NCBI GenBank assembly: GCA_031398745.1
Contig: JANNNX010000006.1
Location: 1-30,868 of the forward strand
Length of the DNA stretch: 30,868 nucleotides
From: JANNNX01 sp031398745
GTDB taxonomy: Bacteria > Actinomycetota > Acidimicrobiia > Acidimicrobiales > CADCSY01
Reading direction: 5' to 3'
This document shows positions 6,771-13,865 of the stretch, one piece after another. Position 1 is the stretch's first letter. Each line of letters begins with the position of its first letter. The notes under the pieces were generated by a model. It did not search any database. It had not been told where the DNA came from and saw nothing but the letters and a program-made list of their open reading frames with translations. Made by a program: the position numbers and the translations under genes.

Positions 6771-9367
6771 GGCCCGGCCGGCGCTCCCGCGGCCGTCCGG
6801 ACCAGCTCGAGGGCCTCGTCGATGCGGCTGGCGTCGCGCCCGCCGGCCACCGCCAGCTCGGCTGCCTTGCCGACCCCGCCGCCGACCACCTTGGCCGCGT
6901 CGACCAGGAGGTCCGACGCCACCAGGCCGCTGTCCTTGCGCACGGCCGCCACCAGGGCCACCCCACCGCCCTCGGGCGAGCCGGCCAGGACCACGGCCCG
7001 CACCCCGGGCGACTCCCGCACGGCCAGGGCCAGCTCCCGCAGCTCGTCGCGGGTGGCGCCGTCGCGGCGAACCACCACCACCCCGTCGACCGCCTCGGCG
7101 GCGAGTGACGAGGCCCCCGCGCCGGCCGACGCCCGGCGCAGCTCCCGCACCTCGCGCCGCAGCGCCTCGAGCTCCGACAGTCGCTTCTCTACCCCGGTCA
7201 CGACCTCTTCGGCCGGGACCCCGAGGAGCCCGGCGACCTCGTCCAGCCGGGCCTCCTCCTCCCGCACCCGCACCAGGGTGGCGGTGCCGGTGGTGGCCAC
7301 CAGGCGCCGCAGGTTGGCCCCCACCGACCCCTCGGAGACGATCTTCACCGGGCCGATGTCGCCCAGCGCCCGGACGTGAGTGCCGCCGCACAGCTCGATC
7401 GAGTGCCGACCGGCCTCGAGCACCCGGACGATGTCGCCGTACTTGTCGCCGAAGAAGGCGATGGCCCCGAGGGCCTGGGCCTCCTCCATGGTCGTCTCGT
7501 AGTGACGGACCCGCTCGTTGGCCAGCACCTCGGCGTTGGCCAGATCCTCGATGGTGCGGATCTGCTCGGGGGTGAGCGCCTCGTAGTGCGAGAAGTCGAA
7601 CCGGAGGTGCTCGGGCGACACCAGCGACCCCTGCTGGCGGACGTGGTCGCCCAGGACCTGGCGCAGTGCCCAGTGCAGCACGTGGGTGCCGGTGTGGTTG
7701 CGGCGGATGGCGTCACGCCGCGGTTCGTCGATGGCCGCGGTTGCGGCCTGGCCGGGGTGGAGCTCGCCGTCGATCACCCGGGCCCGGTGGCGGTGCAGGC
7801 CGGGCAGGGCCGAGGTGGTGTCGAGGACCTCGGCGGAGCCGGTGTCGGTGGTGATGGTGCCGGTGTCGCCGACCTGGCCACCGCCCTCGGCGTAGAACGG
7901 GCTGCGGTCGAGGAAGACCTCGACCTCGTCGCGGTCGGACACCGCCAGCACGGCCAGGACCGTGGCCGTGGCGGTGGGCTCCTCGCGGCCGACGAACTCG
8001 GTGGTGCCGTGCTGATCGAGGAGCTGGCGGTAGGCCTCGCCCGACTCGTGCGACGACGCCGTGGCCCGGGCCTGCTTGGCCCGCAACCGCTGGGCGGCCA
8101 TGGCCGCCTCGAACCCGGCGGTGTCGACCTCGAGGCCCCGCTCGGCGGCGACCTCCTCGGTCACCTCGAGGGGGAAGCCGTAGGTGTCGTGCAGCTGGAA
8201 GGCCACGTCGCCGTCGAGTCGGCGACCGCCACCCGACTCGGTCCGGTCGAGGGCCTCGTCGAGGATGGTGGCCCCGGTGCGCAGGGTCTGGCGGAAGCGG
8301 GCCTCCTCCCGGCCGAGCACGTCGGTGACGAAGTCGCGGTTGGCCCGCAGCTCGGGGTAGGCCCCGCCCATCACCTCGACGGTGGCGTCGACCAGCGCCG
8401 GGGTCACCGCGGCCCGATCGACCCCGAGCAGGTAGGCGTGGCGGATCGCCCGGCGGATGATGCGGCGCAGCACGTAGCCGCGGTCCTCGTTGGAGGGAAA
8501 CACCCCGTCGGAAACGAGGAAGGTCATGGTCCGGGCGTGCTCGGCCACGATGCGCAGCGACACGTCGGCCCGGTCGTCTCGGCCCAGGCGGACCCCGGTC
8601 ACCGACTGGGCCGCCCCGACCAGGGGCGCCAGCACGTCGGTGTCGTAGACCGAGTCGACCCCCTGGCTGATGCTCAGCACCCGCTCGAGGCCGGCGCCGG
8701 TGTCGATGCTCGGCCGGGGCAGCGGGGTCCGCGACCCGTCTTCGGCCTGGTTGAACTGCATGAAGACGAGATTCCAGAACTCGACGAAGCGGGTCTCGGA
8801 ACCGTGGGCCGGACCACCGTCGGCCCCGTAGGCCGGGCCCTTGTCGAAGAAGATCTCCGAGCTGGGCCCGCACGGCCCGGTGTCGGCCATCCGCCAGAAG
8901 TTGTCCTCCTCCAGGCGTTGAATGCGCCCGGGGGCGAGGCCGACGCCGTCGCGCCAGATCTCGGCGGCCTCGTCGTCGGTGACGTGGACGGTGACCCACA
9001 GCCGGTCGGGATCGAAGCCGAACCCCTCGGTGACGAGCTCCCAGGCCCAGGTGATGGCGTCGGCCTTGAAGTAGTCGCCGAAGCTGAAGTTCCCGAGCAT
9101 CTCGAAGAAGGTGGTGTGGCGGGCCGACCGGCCGATCTCGTCGAGGTCGTTGTGCTTGCCGCCGGCCCGCACGCACTTCTGCACCGACACCGCCCGGGGG
9201 TGCGGCGGCTGCTCGTCGCCCAGGAAGTAGGGCTTGAACGGGACCATCCCGGCCACCGTGAACAGCACCGTGGGGTCGTGCGGGATCAGGCTCGCGGACG
9301 GGACCGCCACGTGGGCCTTGGACTCGAAGAACGAGGTCCACAGCGAGCGGAGCTGGTCGGCCTGCAT
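6767..9367 (-). CDS. alaS: Alanyl-tRNA synthetase
   Basis: Charges tRNA-Ala and hydrolyses mischarged Ser or Gly. 866 residues, full length. The class II catalytic domain begins QADQLRSLWTSFFESK, with VLFTVAGMVPFKPYFLG, TTFFEMLGNFSFGDYFK and DTGAGLERV. The editing domain has the zinc-type ligands NHTGTHVLH and CGGTHVRALGDIG. Then comes a heptad-like helical segment (LSELEALRREVRELRR) and the C-Ala domain, with AAKVVGGGVGKAAELAVAGG at the end. It heads a four-gene chain in which each stop overlaps the next GTG. There is a 41-nt gap to the upstream small gene, and a TAGGCT box 9 nt before the ATG may give alaS its own near-leaderless promoter. Confidence 0.97.
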   Translation of the reverse strand: MQADQLRSLWTSFFESKAHVAVPSASLIPHDPTVLFTVAGMVPFKPYFLGDEQPPHPRAVSVQKCVRAGGKHNDLDEIGRSARHTTFFEMLGNFSFGDYFKADAITWAWELVTEGFGFDPDRLWVTVHVTDDEAAEIWRDGVGLAPGRIQRLEEDNFWRMADTGPCGPSSEIFFDKGPAYGADGGPAHGSETRFVEFWNLVFMQFNQAEDGSRTPLPRPSIDTGAGLERVLSISQGVDSVYDTDVLAPLVGAAQSVTGVRLGRDDRADVSLRIVAEHARTMTFLVSDGVFPSNEDRGYVLRRIIRRAIRHAYLLGVDRAAVTPALVDATVEVMGGAYPELRANRDFVTDVLGREEARFRQTLRTGATILDEALDRTESGGGRRLDGDVAFQLHDTYGFPLEVTEEVAAERGLEVDTAGFEAAMAAQRLRAKQARATASSHESGEAYRQLLDQHGTTEFVGREEPTATATVLAVLAVSDRDEVEVFLDRSPFYAEGGGQVGDTGTITTDTGSAEVLDTTSALPGLHRHRARVIDGELHPGQAATAAIDEPRRDAIRRNHTGTHVLHWALRQVLGDHVRQQGSLVSPEHLRFDFSHYEALTPEQIRTIEDLANAEVLANERVRHYETTMEEAQALGAIAFFGDKYGDIVRVLEAGRHSIELCGGTHVRALGDIGPVKIVSEGSVGANLRRLVATTGTATLVRVREEEARLDEVAGLLGVPAEEVVTGVEKRLSELEALRREVRELRRASAGAGASSLAAEAVDGVVVVRRDGATRDELRELALAVRESPGVRAVVLAGSPEGGGVALVAAVRKDSGLVASDLLVDAAKVVGGGVGKAAELAVAGGRDASRIDEALELVRTAAGAPAGP

Positions 9368-9376
9368 GGTCCGACG

Positions 9377-9382
9377 AGCCTA
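9377..9382 (-). promoter_or_regulatory. Possible -10 element for alaS
   Basis: TAGGCT on the minus strand, 9 nt before the alaS ATG, fits the actinobacterial TANNNT -10 pattern. There is no Shine-Dalgarno sequence at this start. One of six similarly placed boxes in the window. Confidence 0.35.
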
Positions 9383-9408
9383 CCGGGCGGGCCTGGGGCC
9401 CTGGATCG

Positions 9409-9648
9409 CTAGGCCCGCCCCACCCGACCCTGGCGCAGCTCGGTCTCGCGCTCGCGCATGGCGGTGCGACCCTCGGCCGCGGCGGTGCGGAGGTCGGCGC
9501 GCAGCTCGGCTGCGGCCCGGCCGGCGCGGCGGGCCAGCGCCGGAGGGGCGTACCGGCGCACCCGGCGGCGCACCCGGTTGGCCACCCACAGCGAGGTGCC
9601 GGCACCGAGCCCGGCCCCGGTCACGAACCACCGCGCCCGCCGCAGCAC
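9409..9648 (-). CDS. Small conserved membrane-associated protein (DUF6167-like)
   Basis: 79 residues, starting at GTG 9648, one base after the stop of the DUF948 gene. Reads LRRARWFVTGAGLGAGTSL, a short amphipathic or hydrophobic N-terminal segment, then a strongly basic stretch (VANRVRRRVRRY) and an Ala/Arg/Glu-rich helical tail. The position between a DUF948 protein and alaS, and the opening motif, match the small DUF6167-type proteins seen here in many Actinobacteria. Function is unknown; the family name is given from resemblance only. Confidence 0.7.
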   Translation of the reverse strand: MLRRARWFVTGAGLGAGTSLWVANRVRRRVRRYAPPALARRAGRAAAELRADLRTAAAEGRTAMRERETELRQGRVGRA

Positions 9649-9649
9649 C

Positions 9650-10039
9650 TCAGCCCCGACCCTTGTGGTGAGTGGGCTGGTCGGGCTCGCCCCGGTGCCG
9701 GAGCGAGCCGACGACCCGGCCGGCGCCGGCGGCCATCGACAGTCCCCGGATGACTGGGCTCGAGACTGCCCCCAGGGCCAGCCGGGAGGCGGTGCCGACC
9801 GTGGCGGTGACCGTCTCGGCCGAGTCGAGGAGGTGCTCGACCCGGTCGAGCTCGGTGTTGGCCGCCTCGACCGTCTTGGCCAGCTCCTCGACCCCGGGCA
9901 GGGTCGCCTGGAGCTGCTCGGCGGCCTGGCGGACCGCGGCCAGGGTGCGGTTGAGCCACACCACGCACAGCATCACCAGCACGACCGTCACCACCGCGGC
10001 GATCGAGACCAGCACCGCGGCCAGGTCACCGGCGCTCAC
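9650..10039 (-). CDS. DUF948 family membrane protein
   Basis: 129 residues. One N-terminal transmembrane helix (about 5-30: LAAVLVSIAAVVTVVLVMLCVVWL) is followed by a long helical, coiled-coil-like segment (LAAVRQAAEQLQATLPGVEELAKTV ... DRVEHLLDSAETV). This layout is that of DUF948 proteins, which have a general-stress-like anchored coiled coil and no known catalytic role. GTG 10039 overlaps the rarA stop (GTGA), so it is coupled to rarA. The tail is basic and Gly/His-rich. Confidence 0.8.
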   Translation of the reverse strand: MSAGDLAAVLVSIAAVVTVVLVMLCVVWLNRTLAAVRQAAEQLQATLPGVEELAKTVEAANTELDRVEHLLDSAETVTATVGTASRLALGAVSSPVIRGLSMAAGAGRVVGSLRHRGEPDQPTHHKGRG

Positions 10040-11340
10040 GAACGGTCACCGTCCTCGCTGCGCTCGTGCATGCGCTGGGCGATCTCCTGCTCGTGGCCGT
10101 GGGTGGAGGGCTCGTAGTAGCGGTGGCCGGCGACCTCGGCGGGCCGGTGCTCCTGGGCCACCCAGCCCCTCGGGTCGTCGTGAGGATACCGGTAGCCCTT
10201 CCCGTGGCCGATGGTCGCGGCCGCCTTGTAGTGGGCGTCACGCAGGTGGGGCGGCACCGGGGCCCGGGGGTGGGCGGCCACGTCGGCCCGGGCCGCGCCG
10301 AGGGCGGCGGTGACCCGGTTCGACTTCGGCGCGGTGGCCAGGTGGACCACCGCGTGGGCCAGGTTCAGCTGGGCCTCGGGCAGGCCGACCAGCTCGACCG
10401 CGGCGGCCGCGGCGTTGGCGGTCAGCAGGCTCTGGGGATCGGCCAGTCCGATGTCCTCCGAGGCCAGCACCACCAGGCGGCGGGCCACGAAGCGGGCGTC
10501 CTCGCCGGCGTCGAGCATGCGGACCAGCCAGTAGAGGCCGGCGTCGGGGTCGGAGCCACGGATCGACTTGATGAAGGCGGAGATGACGTCGTAGTGCTCG
10601 TCGGGCCCGTGGCGCAGGGCCGGGGCGTCGGCCGCTCGCTCGGCGTCGACGAGGGTCACGTGGTGGCTCTGGGAGCGGGAGGCGGCCAGGGCGATGGACA
10701 CCTCGAGGTTGGTGAGCGAGGCCCGCCCGTCGCCGGCCGCCCGCTGGACGAGGTGGGCGAGGGCGTCGTCGGTGGCGGTGGCGTCCTCGGCGTCGAGGCC
10801 CCGCTGGAGGAGGGAGCGCACCGCCTCGTCGTCGAGGGCCCGGAGCCGGAAGAGGGTCGAGCGCGACAGCAGCGGGGCGTTGACCTCGAAGTAGGGGTTC
10901 TCGGTGGTGGCCCCGATGAGGGTGATGGTGCCGTCCTCGACGCTGGGGAGCAGGGCGTCCTGCTGGGCCCGGTTGAAGCGGTGCACCTCGTCGAGGAAGA
11001 GGATCGTGCCCTGGCCCCGCTCGCCCAGCCGCTGGCGGGCCCGCTCGACCACCTCGCGGACGTCCTTGACCCCGGCGCTGACCGCCGAGAGGGGCTCGAA
11101 GGCTCGTTCGGTGGCGGTGGCGACCAGGCGAGCCAGGGTGGTCTTGCCCGTGCCCGGAGGGCCCCACAGGATCACCGACGAGAGTCGGTCCGACTCGATG
11201 AGGGCCCGCAGGGGCTGTCCCGGGCCGAGGAGGTGATCCTGGCCGACGACGTCGTCGAGGCGCTGGGGCCGGAGCCGGTCGGCCAGCGGGGCGCGGGCCG
11301 CCCGACGTTGCTCGGCGGCGGCGTCGAACAGGCTGGACAT
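10036..11340 (-). CDS. rarA: Replication-associated recombination protein A (RarA/MgsA AAA+ ATPase)
   Basis: AAA+ ATPase of the clamp-loader/RuvB superfamily, acting at stalled replication forks with SSB. 434 residues. Starts SSLFDAAAEQRRAARAPLADRLRP, with VVGQDHLLG typical of the family. Walker A GPPGTGKT (60-67), Walker B ILFLDEVHRFN (113-123), sensor 1 GATTEN (143-148), arginine finger LLSRS (about 157-161). The C-terminal tetramerisation domain has SIRGSDPDAGLYWLVRML and ASEDIGLADP, ending with YRYPHDDPRGWVAQEHRP and a YYEPS motif. ATG 11340 was chosen; the ORF extends upstream into repeat-rich DNA that is not protein-like. TAGCGT lies 7 nt before the ATG. The stop overlaps the DUF948 start. 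Confidence 0.95.
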   Translation of the reverse strand: MSSLFDAAAEQRRAARAPLADRLRPQRLDDVVGQDHLLGPGQPLRALIESDRLSSVILWGPPGTGKTTLARLVATATERAFEPLSAVSAGVKDVREVVERARQRLGERGQGTILFLDEVHRFNRAQQDALLPSVEDGTITLIGATTENPYFEVNAPLLSRSTLFRLRALDDEAVRSLLQRGLDAEDATATDDALAHLVQRAAGDGRASLTNLEVSIALAASRSQSHHVTLVDAERAADAPALRHGPDEHYDVISAFIKSIRGSDPDAGLYWLVRMLDAGEDARFVARRLVVLASEDIGLADPQSLLTANAAAAAVELVGLPEAQLNLAHAVVHLATAPKSNRVTAALGAARADVAAHPRAPVPPHLRDAHYKAAATIGHGKGYRYPHDDPRGWVAQEHRPAEVAGHRYYEPSTHGHEQEIAQRMHERSEDGDRS

Positions 11341-11347
11341 CGAGGCG

Positions 11348-11353
11348 ACGCTA
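11348..11353 (-). promoter_or_regulatory. Possible -10 element for rarA (leaderless)
   Basis: TAGCGT (minus strand), 7 nt upstream of the rarA ATG, with no ribosome binding site between. This is the geometry of an actinobacterial leaderless transcript. Confidence 0.4.
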
Positions 11354-11438
11354 CCCAGCGAGCCACTCCCCCATCCCGGGCCCCCCGCCCAGCCCGCCCC
11401 GCCCGCCCACCCGCCCGCCGACCCGCCGACCCGCCGAC

Positions 11439-11800
11439 GTGGGGACGCAGCGTCACGCCCACACGGACCCGACGTCCCCACATGACGCTCACGGCCCACT
11501 CGCGGTCCGACCCGGCCCGCCGTGGGGACGCAGCGTCACTCTCCTCAGGACGCCACATCCCCACGTCCCCACGTCCCACTCGCCGCCCGCCGACGCTCGA
11601 CGTGGGGACCCAACGTCACCCCAACACGGACCCGACGTCCCCACCTCCCCACGTCCCACTCGCCGCCCGCCGACGCTCGCCCACCCTGGACGTGGGGACC
11701 CAACGTCACGCCCACACGGACCCGACGTCCCCACTCGCGGGTCCGACCCGGCCGGACGTGGGGACGCAGCGTCACGCCCCTCAGGACGCCACGTCCCCAC
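11439..11800. repeat. Array of five 43-nt inverted-repeat elements (units 1-5)
   Basis: Five units of exactly 43 nt lie at 11439-11481, 11522-11564, 11602-11644, 11692-11734 and 11758-11800. Each opens GTGGGGAC and closes with its reverse complement GTCCCCAC (ATCCCCAC in unit 2), giving 8-nt arms around a 27-nt centre. The centre has a conserved CGTCAC shortly after the left arm and GGACCCGAC or GGACGCCAC before the right arm. Two subtypes are visible: units 2 and 5 share TCAGGACGCCAC, while units 1, 3 and 4 share CACGGACCCGAC. Spacers are 23-47 nt and partly duplicated. The array fills the 481-nt gap between the rarA start and the AbiEi/DUF559 stop. No ORF there looks coding. Confidence 0.9.
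11567..11679. repeat. Duplicated spacer flanking repeat unit 3
   Basis: A 33-nt stretch, starting CCCCACGTCCCACTCGCC and ending GACGCTCG, occurs identically at 11567-11599 and 11647-11679. It sits once before and once after unit 3, showing that unit plus spacer has been copied as a block of about 80 nt. Confidence 0.85.
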
Positions 11801-11821
11801 GTGACGCTCCGGAGTGCGCGA

Positions 11822-12772
11822 TCAGGCCACCGCAGAGGTCGGTCCGGCGGCGCTCGCCGGGGCCCAGAGTCCGAGCCCGTGACTGACCGAACCGACCACG
11901 CCCGCTTCGGTCGACCCCGACGTGAACCGCAGCACCCGCCAGCCGAGGGCGACCAGCGCGGCGTCTCGGGCCCGGTCCTCGTCGAAGGAGGTCCGCACCC
12001 GGTGCACGGCGAAGCCGTCGAACTCAAGGTCCAGCAGATCATCCGGATAGGCGAAGTCGAGGAGGTACCACCGACCCCCCGCCCACACCGGGTACTGCGA
12101 CACCGGGGTCGGGAGGCCGGCCCGCCGGAGCACGTCGGCGATCCACTGCTCGCCGGCGCTGTCGCCGAGGACCCGGTCGTCGGCGAGTCGACGCTCGAGC
12201 ACCTGAGCCAGCGCCACCGGCAGCCGGGCGCCATTGATGCCGAAGCGGTGCGCGCAGGCCCAGAGCTCGTCGGCCCGGACGATCCCGTGGCGCTCGCCCT
12301 GGTCGAGTACCCGCCCCAGCTTCGCCGAGCCGAGCGGGGCGGCGAGGTCGAGCAGCGCCCGGGCCGGGGTCACCGTCGGGATCGGGCCATTGGTCGTGAG
12401 GTCGGGCGCCGTCAGATGTCGACTCCGGTGGAGGCGCACGGCATCGAGCCGGGGGCGGCGCTCGTGGGCGACCAGCACGTCGGCCCGGGCCATCGGACGG
12501 ACCTCGAGGCCCCATCGGGCCGCCGCGCTGAAGTGGGATGCGTGGCCACCCACCGCCAGGCAGGCGGCCAGGAGCTGCTGGTCGGCGGTGATCGGTGCCC
12601 CCGCGATCCGGTCGACGCCGGGATGCACGGGTACGAGTCGGCCGGTGACTCGGCGCCGGGTCACCCGTTGGCGGTCGATCCCGAGACGGCGGAGGTCACC
12701 GGTGGTGACGAGCCCGAGCTGGCGCTCGGCGATTCGGGTGAGACGGCGGTCCAGGTCATCCATGCGCGGCAT
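11822..12772 (-). CDS. AbiEi-type winged-helix + DUF559 (Vsr/PD-(D/E)XK-like) protein
   Basis: About 316 residues. N-terminal part (about 5-50: RRLTRIAERQLGLVTTGDLRRLG ... VTGRLVPVHPGV) resembles the winged-helix domain of AbiEi-type antitoxins. The middle (AACLAVGGHASHFSAAARWGL ... PTVTPARALLDLA) is typical of the actinobacterial type IV TA AbiEi family proteins. The C-terminus (about 215-300) resembles DUF559/very-short-patch endonucleases: GEQWIADVLRRAGLP, YLLDFAYPDD, LLDLEFDGFAVH with possible active-site acidic residues, then GWRVLRFT. No AbiEii nucleotidyltransferase partner is adjacent, so this is a solitary gene. The start is uncertain: TTG 12793, ATG 12772 and ATG 12763 are in frame, with no good ribosome binding site. 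It is bracketed on both sides by the 43-nt repeats, the nearest 29 bp upstream of ATG 12772. Binding or cutting of these repeats is conjecture. Confidence 0.75.
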   Translation of the reverse strand: MPRMDDLDRRLTRIAERQLGLVTTGDLRRLGIDRQRVTRRRVTGRLVPVHPGVDRIAGAPITADQQLLAACLAVGGHASHFSAAARWGLEVRPMARADVLVAHERRPRLDAVRLHRSRHLTAPDLTTNGPIPTVTPARALLDLAAPLGSAKLGRVLDQGERHGIVRADELWACAHRFGINGARLPVALAQVLERRLADDRVLGDSAGEQWIADVLRRAGLPTPVSQYPVWAGGRWYLLDFAYPDDLLDLEFDGFAVHRVRTSFDEDRARDAALVALGWRVLRFTSGSTEAGVVGSVSHGLGLWAPASAAGPTSAVA

Positions 12773-12801
12773 CTTGCCGACGCCCTGTGACAACGCGGAG
12801 G

Positions 12802-12937
12802 TTGGGGACGCAACGTCACCCTCCCGAGGACCCGACGTCCCCGCGTGGGCCCAGGTGGGCCCACGTGCGCCCGACCCGCCTCGCCCCGCTCGACGTGGGG
12901 ACTGAACGTCACGACCTCACGGACCCGACGTCCCCAC
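12802..12937. repeat. Two further 43-nt inverted-repeat elements (units 6-7)
   Basis: Units at 12802-12844 (arms TTGGGGAC / GTCCCCGC) and 12895-12937 (GTGGGGAC / GTCCCCAC), the same 43-nt length as the upstream array, with the conserved centre AACGTCAC and GGACCCGAC. They occupy the divergent intergenic region between the AbiEi/DUF559 gene (minus) and the SCO6745-like gene (plus), so they sit in both promoter regions. Confidence 0.88.
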
Positions 12938-12950
12938 GTGGGCCCACGTG
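12935..12950. repeat. Perfect 16-bp palindrome
   Basis: CACGTGGGCCCACGTG is a perfect palindrome overlapping the right arm of repeat unit 7, 36 bp before the SCO6745-like start. A degenerate relative follows unit 6 at about 12842-12868 (GTGGGCCCAGGTGGGCCCAC). It could be a dimeric regulator site. Confidence 0.7.
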
Positions 12951-12985
12951 CGGTGGGCTGCCGGACGTGGTGGGATCTGCGGCTC

Positions 12986-13861
12986 ATGCTGGAACGCCGC
13001 CTCCACGAGGCCGTCAACGCCGTCGCCCTCTCGGCCCTGTTCTCGCCGAAGGTCTACGCCGCCATCAACGACCTCGGCGTCCCCGACCGGATGCCGGTGT
13101 ACCTGGCCGAGCGCACCGCCCCCCTGGGCGCCGCCCCGGCGGCGACGGTGACCGCGGTGCTGGCCTACTTCCAACCCGACATGGTGCGGGTGGCCATGCC
13201 CAAGGTGTGGGCCGCCACCACCCCCGACGCCCTGCTCGACGCCCGCGACGCGGCCATCGCCGAGCACCTCGACACCGCCCTCGGGGGCTCGGTCCCCGAC
13301 GGCACCCTCGAGGTCACCACCCTCCTGCGCCGGGCCGTCGAGGCCGCCCCGACGGCCGGCCACCCCATCGCCAGCGCCCTCCGGGCAAGACCCTCGCCCG
13401 AGCACCCGTTGGGCGCCCTGTTCCGTGCCTGCGACATCCTCCGTGAGCACCGGGGCGAGTCGCACATCGCCGCCTGGACGGTGGCCGGCCGCCAGCCCTT
13501 CGAGATGCTGCTGCTCTCCGAGCGCAAGCTGGGGTGGATGCCCCTCGGCGAGATGGCCTACATGTACGGGTGGTGGCCCGACGAGGCGGCCGCCGGCTAC
13601 CGGGCCCTCCATCACGAGGGCCTGCTCGACGCCGACTTCGAGCTGACCGAGCGTGGCCACGCCCTGCGCGACGCCATCGAGGACGCCACCGACGTGGCCG
13701 AGGCCCCGACGATCGCCGCCCTCGACGAGGCCGACCTGTCGACGGTCGAGGCCTACTTCGCCCAGGTCACGCCGCAGGTCATGGCCTCGATCCCGATGCC
13801 ACCCCCGGACAGCCCCAAGGAGGGCGACGGCGGCGTGATGGGGCCGATGCCCCGCCGCTGA
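12986..13861 (+). CDS. SCO6745-like helix-turn-helix family protein
   Basis: 291 residues, predicted cytoplasmic. Opens LERRLHEAVNAVALSALFSPKVYAAINDLG. It has two internally similar helical halves, one in the N-terminal half (VWAATTPDALLDARDAAIAEHL) and one in the C-terminal half (LGEMAYMYGWWPDEAAAGYRALHHEGLLDADFELTERGHALRDAIEDATD), the latter with a winged-helix look. This is the layout of the actinobacterial SCO6745 family, annotated as HTH or MarR-related; its role is not established. ATG 12986 is the first start consistent with the family. The open frame upstream runs through repeat DNA. It converges on aspS, with 4 nt between stop codons. Confidence 0.75.
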   Translation: MLERRLHEAVNAVALSALFSPKVYAAINDLGVPDRMPVYLAERTAPLGAAPAATVTAVLAYFQPDMVRVAMPKVWAATTPDALLDARDAAIAEHLDTALGGSVPDGTLEVTTLLRRAVEAAPTAGHPIASALRARPSPEHPLGALFRACDILREHRGESHIAAWTVAGRQPFEMLLLSERKLGWMPLGEMAYMYGWWPDEAAAGYRALHHEGLLDADFELTERGHALRDAIEDATDVAEAPTIAALDEADLSTVEAYFAQVTPQVMASIPMPPPDSPKEGDGGVMGPMPRR

Positions 13862-13865
13862 GCCG

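Noticed and set aside
7376..9412. 678-residue plus-strand open frame opposite alaS
   Set aside because: Antisense to an unambiguous synthetase gene and without any domain-like sequence.
11439..11800. CRISPR array
   Set aside because: Repeats are drifted inverted repeats, spacers are of unequal length (23-47 nt) and partly duplicated, and no cas gene is near.
11439..12937. Terminal inverted repeats of an insertion sequence
   Set aside because: Each unit is itself palindromic and present many times in one orientation, no transposase is present, and no target duplication is seen.
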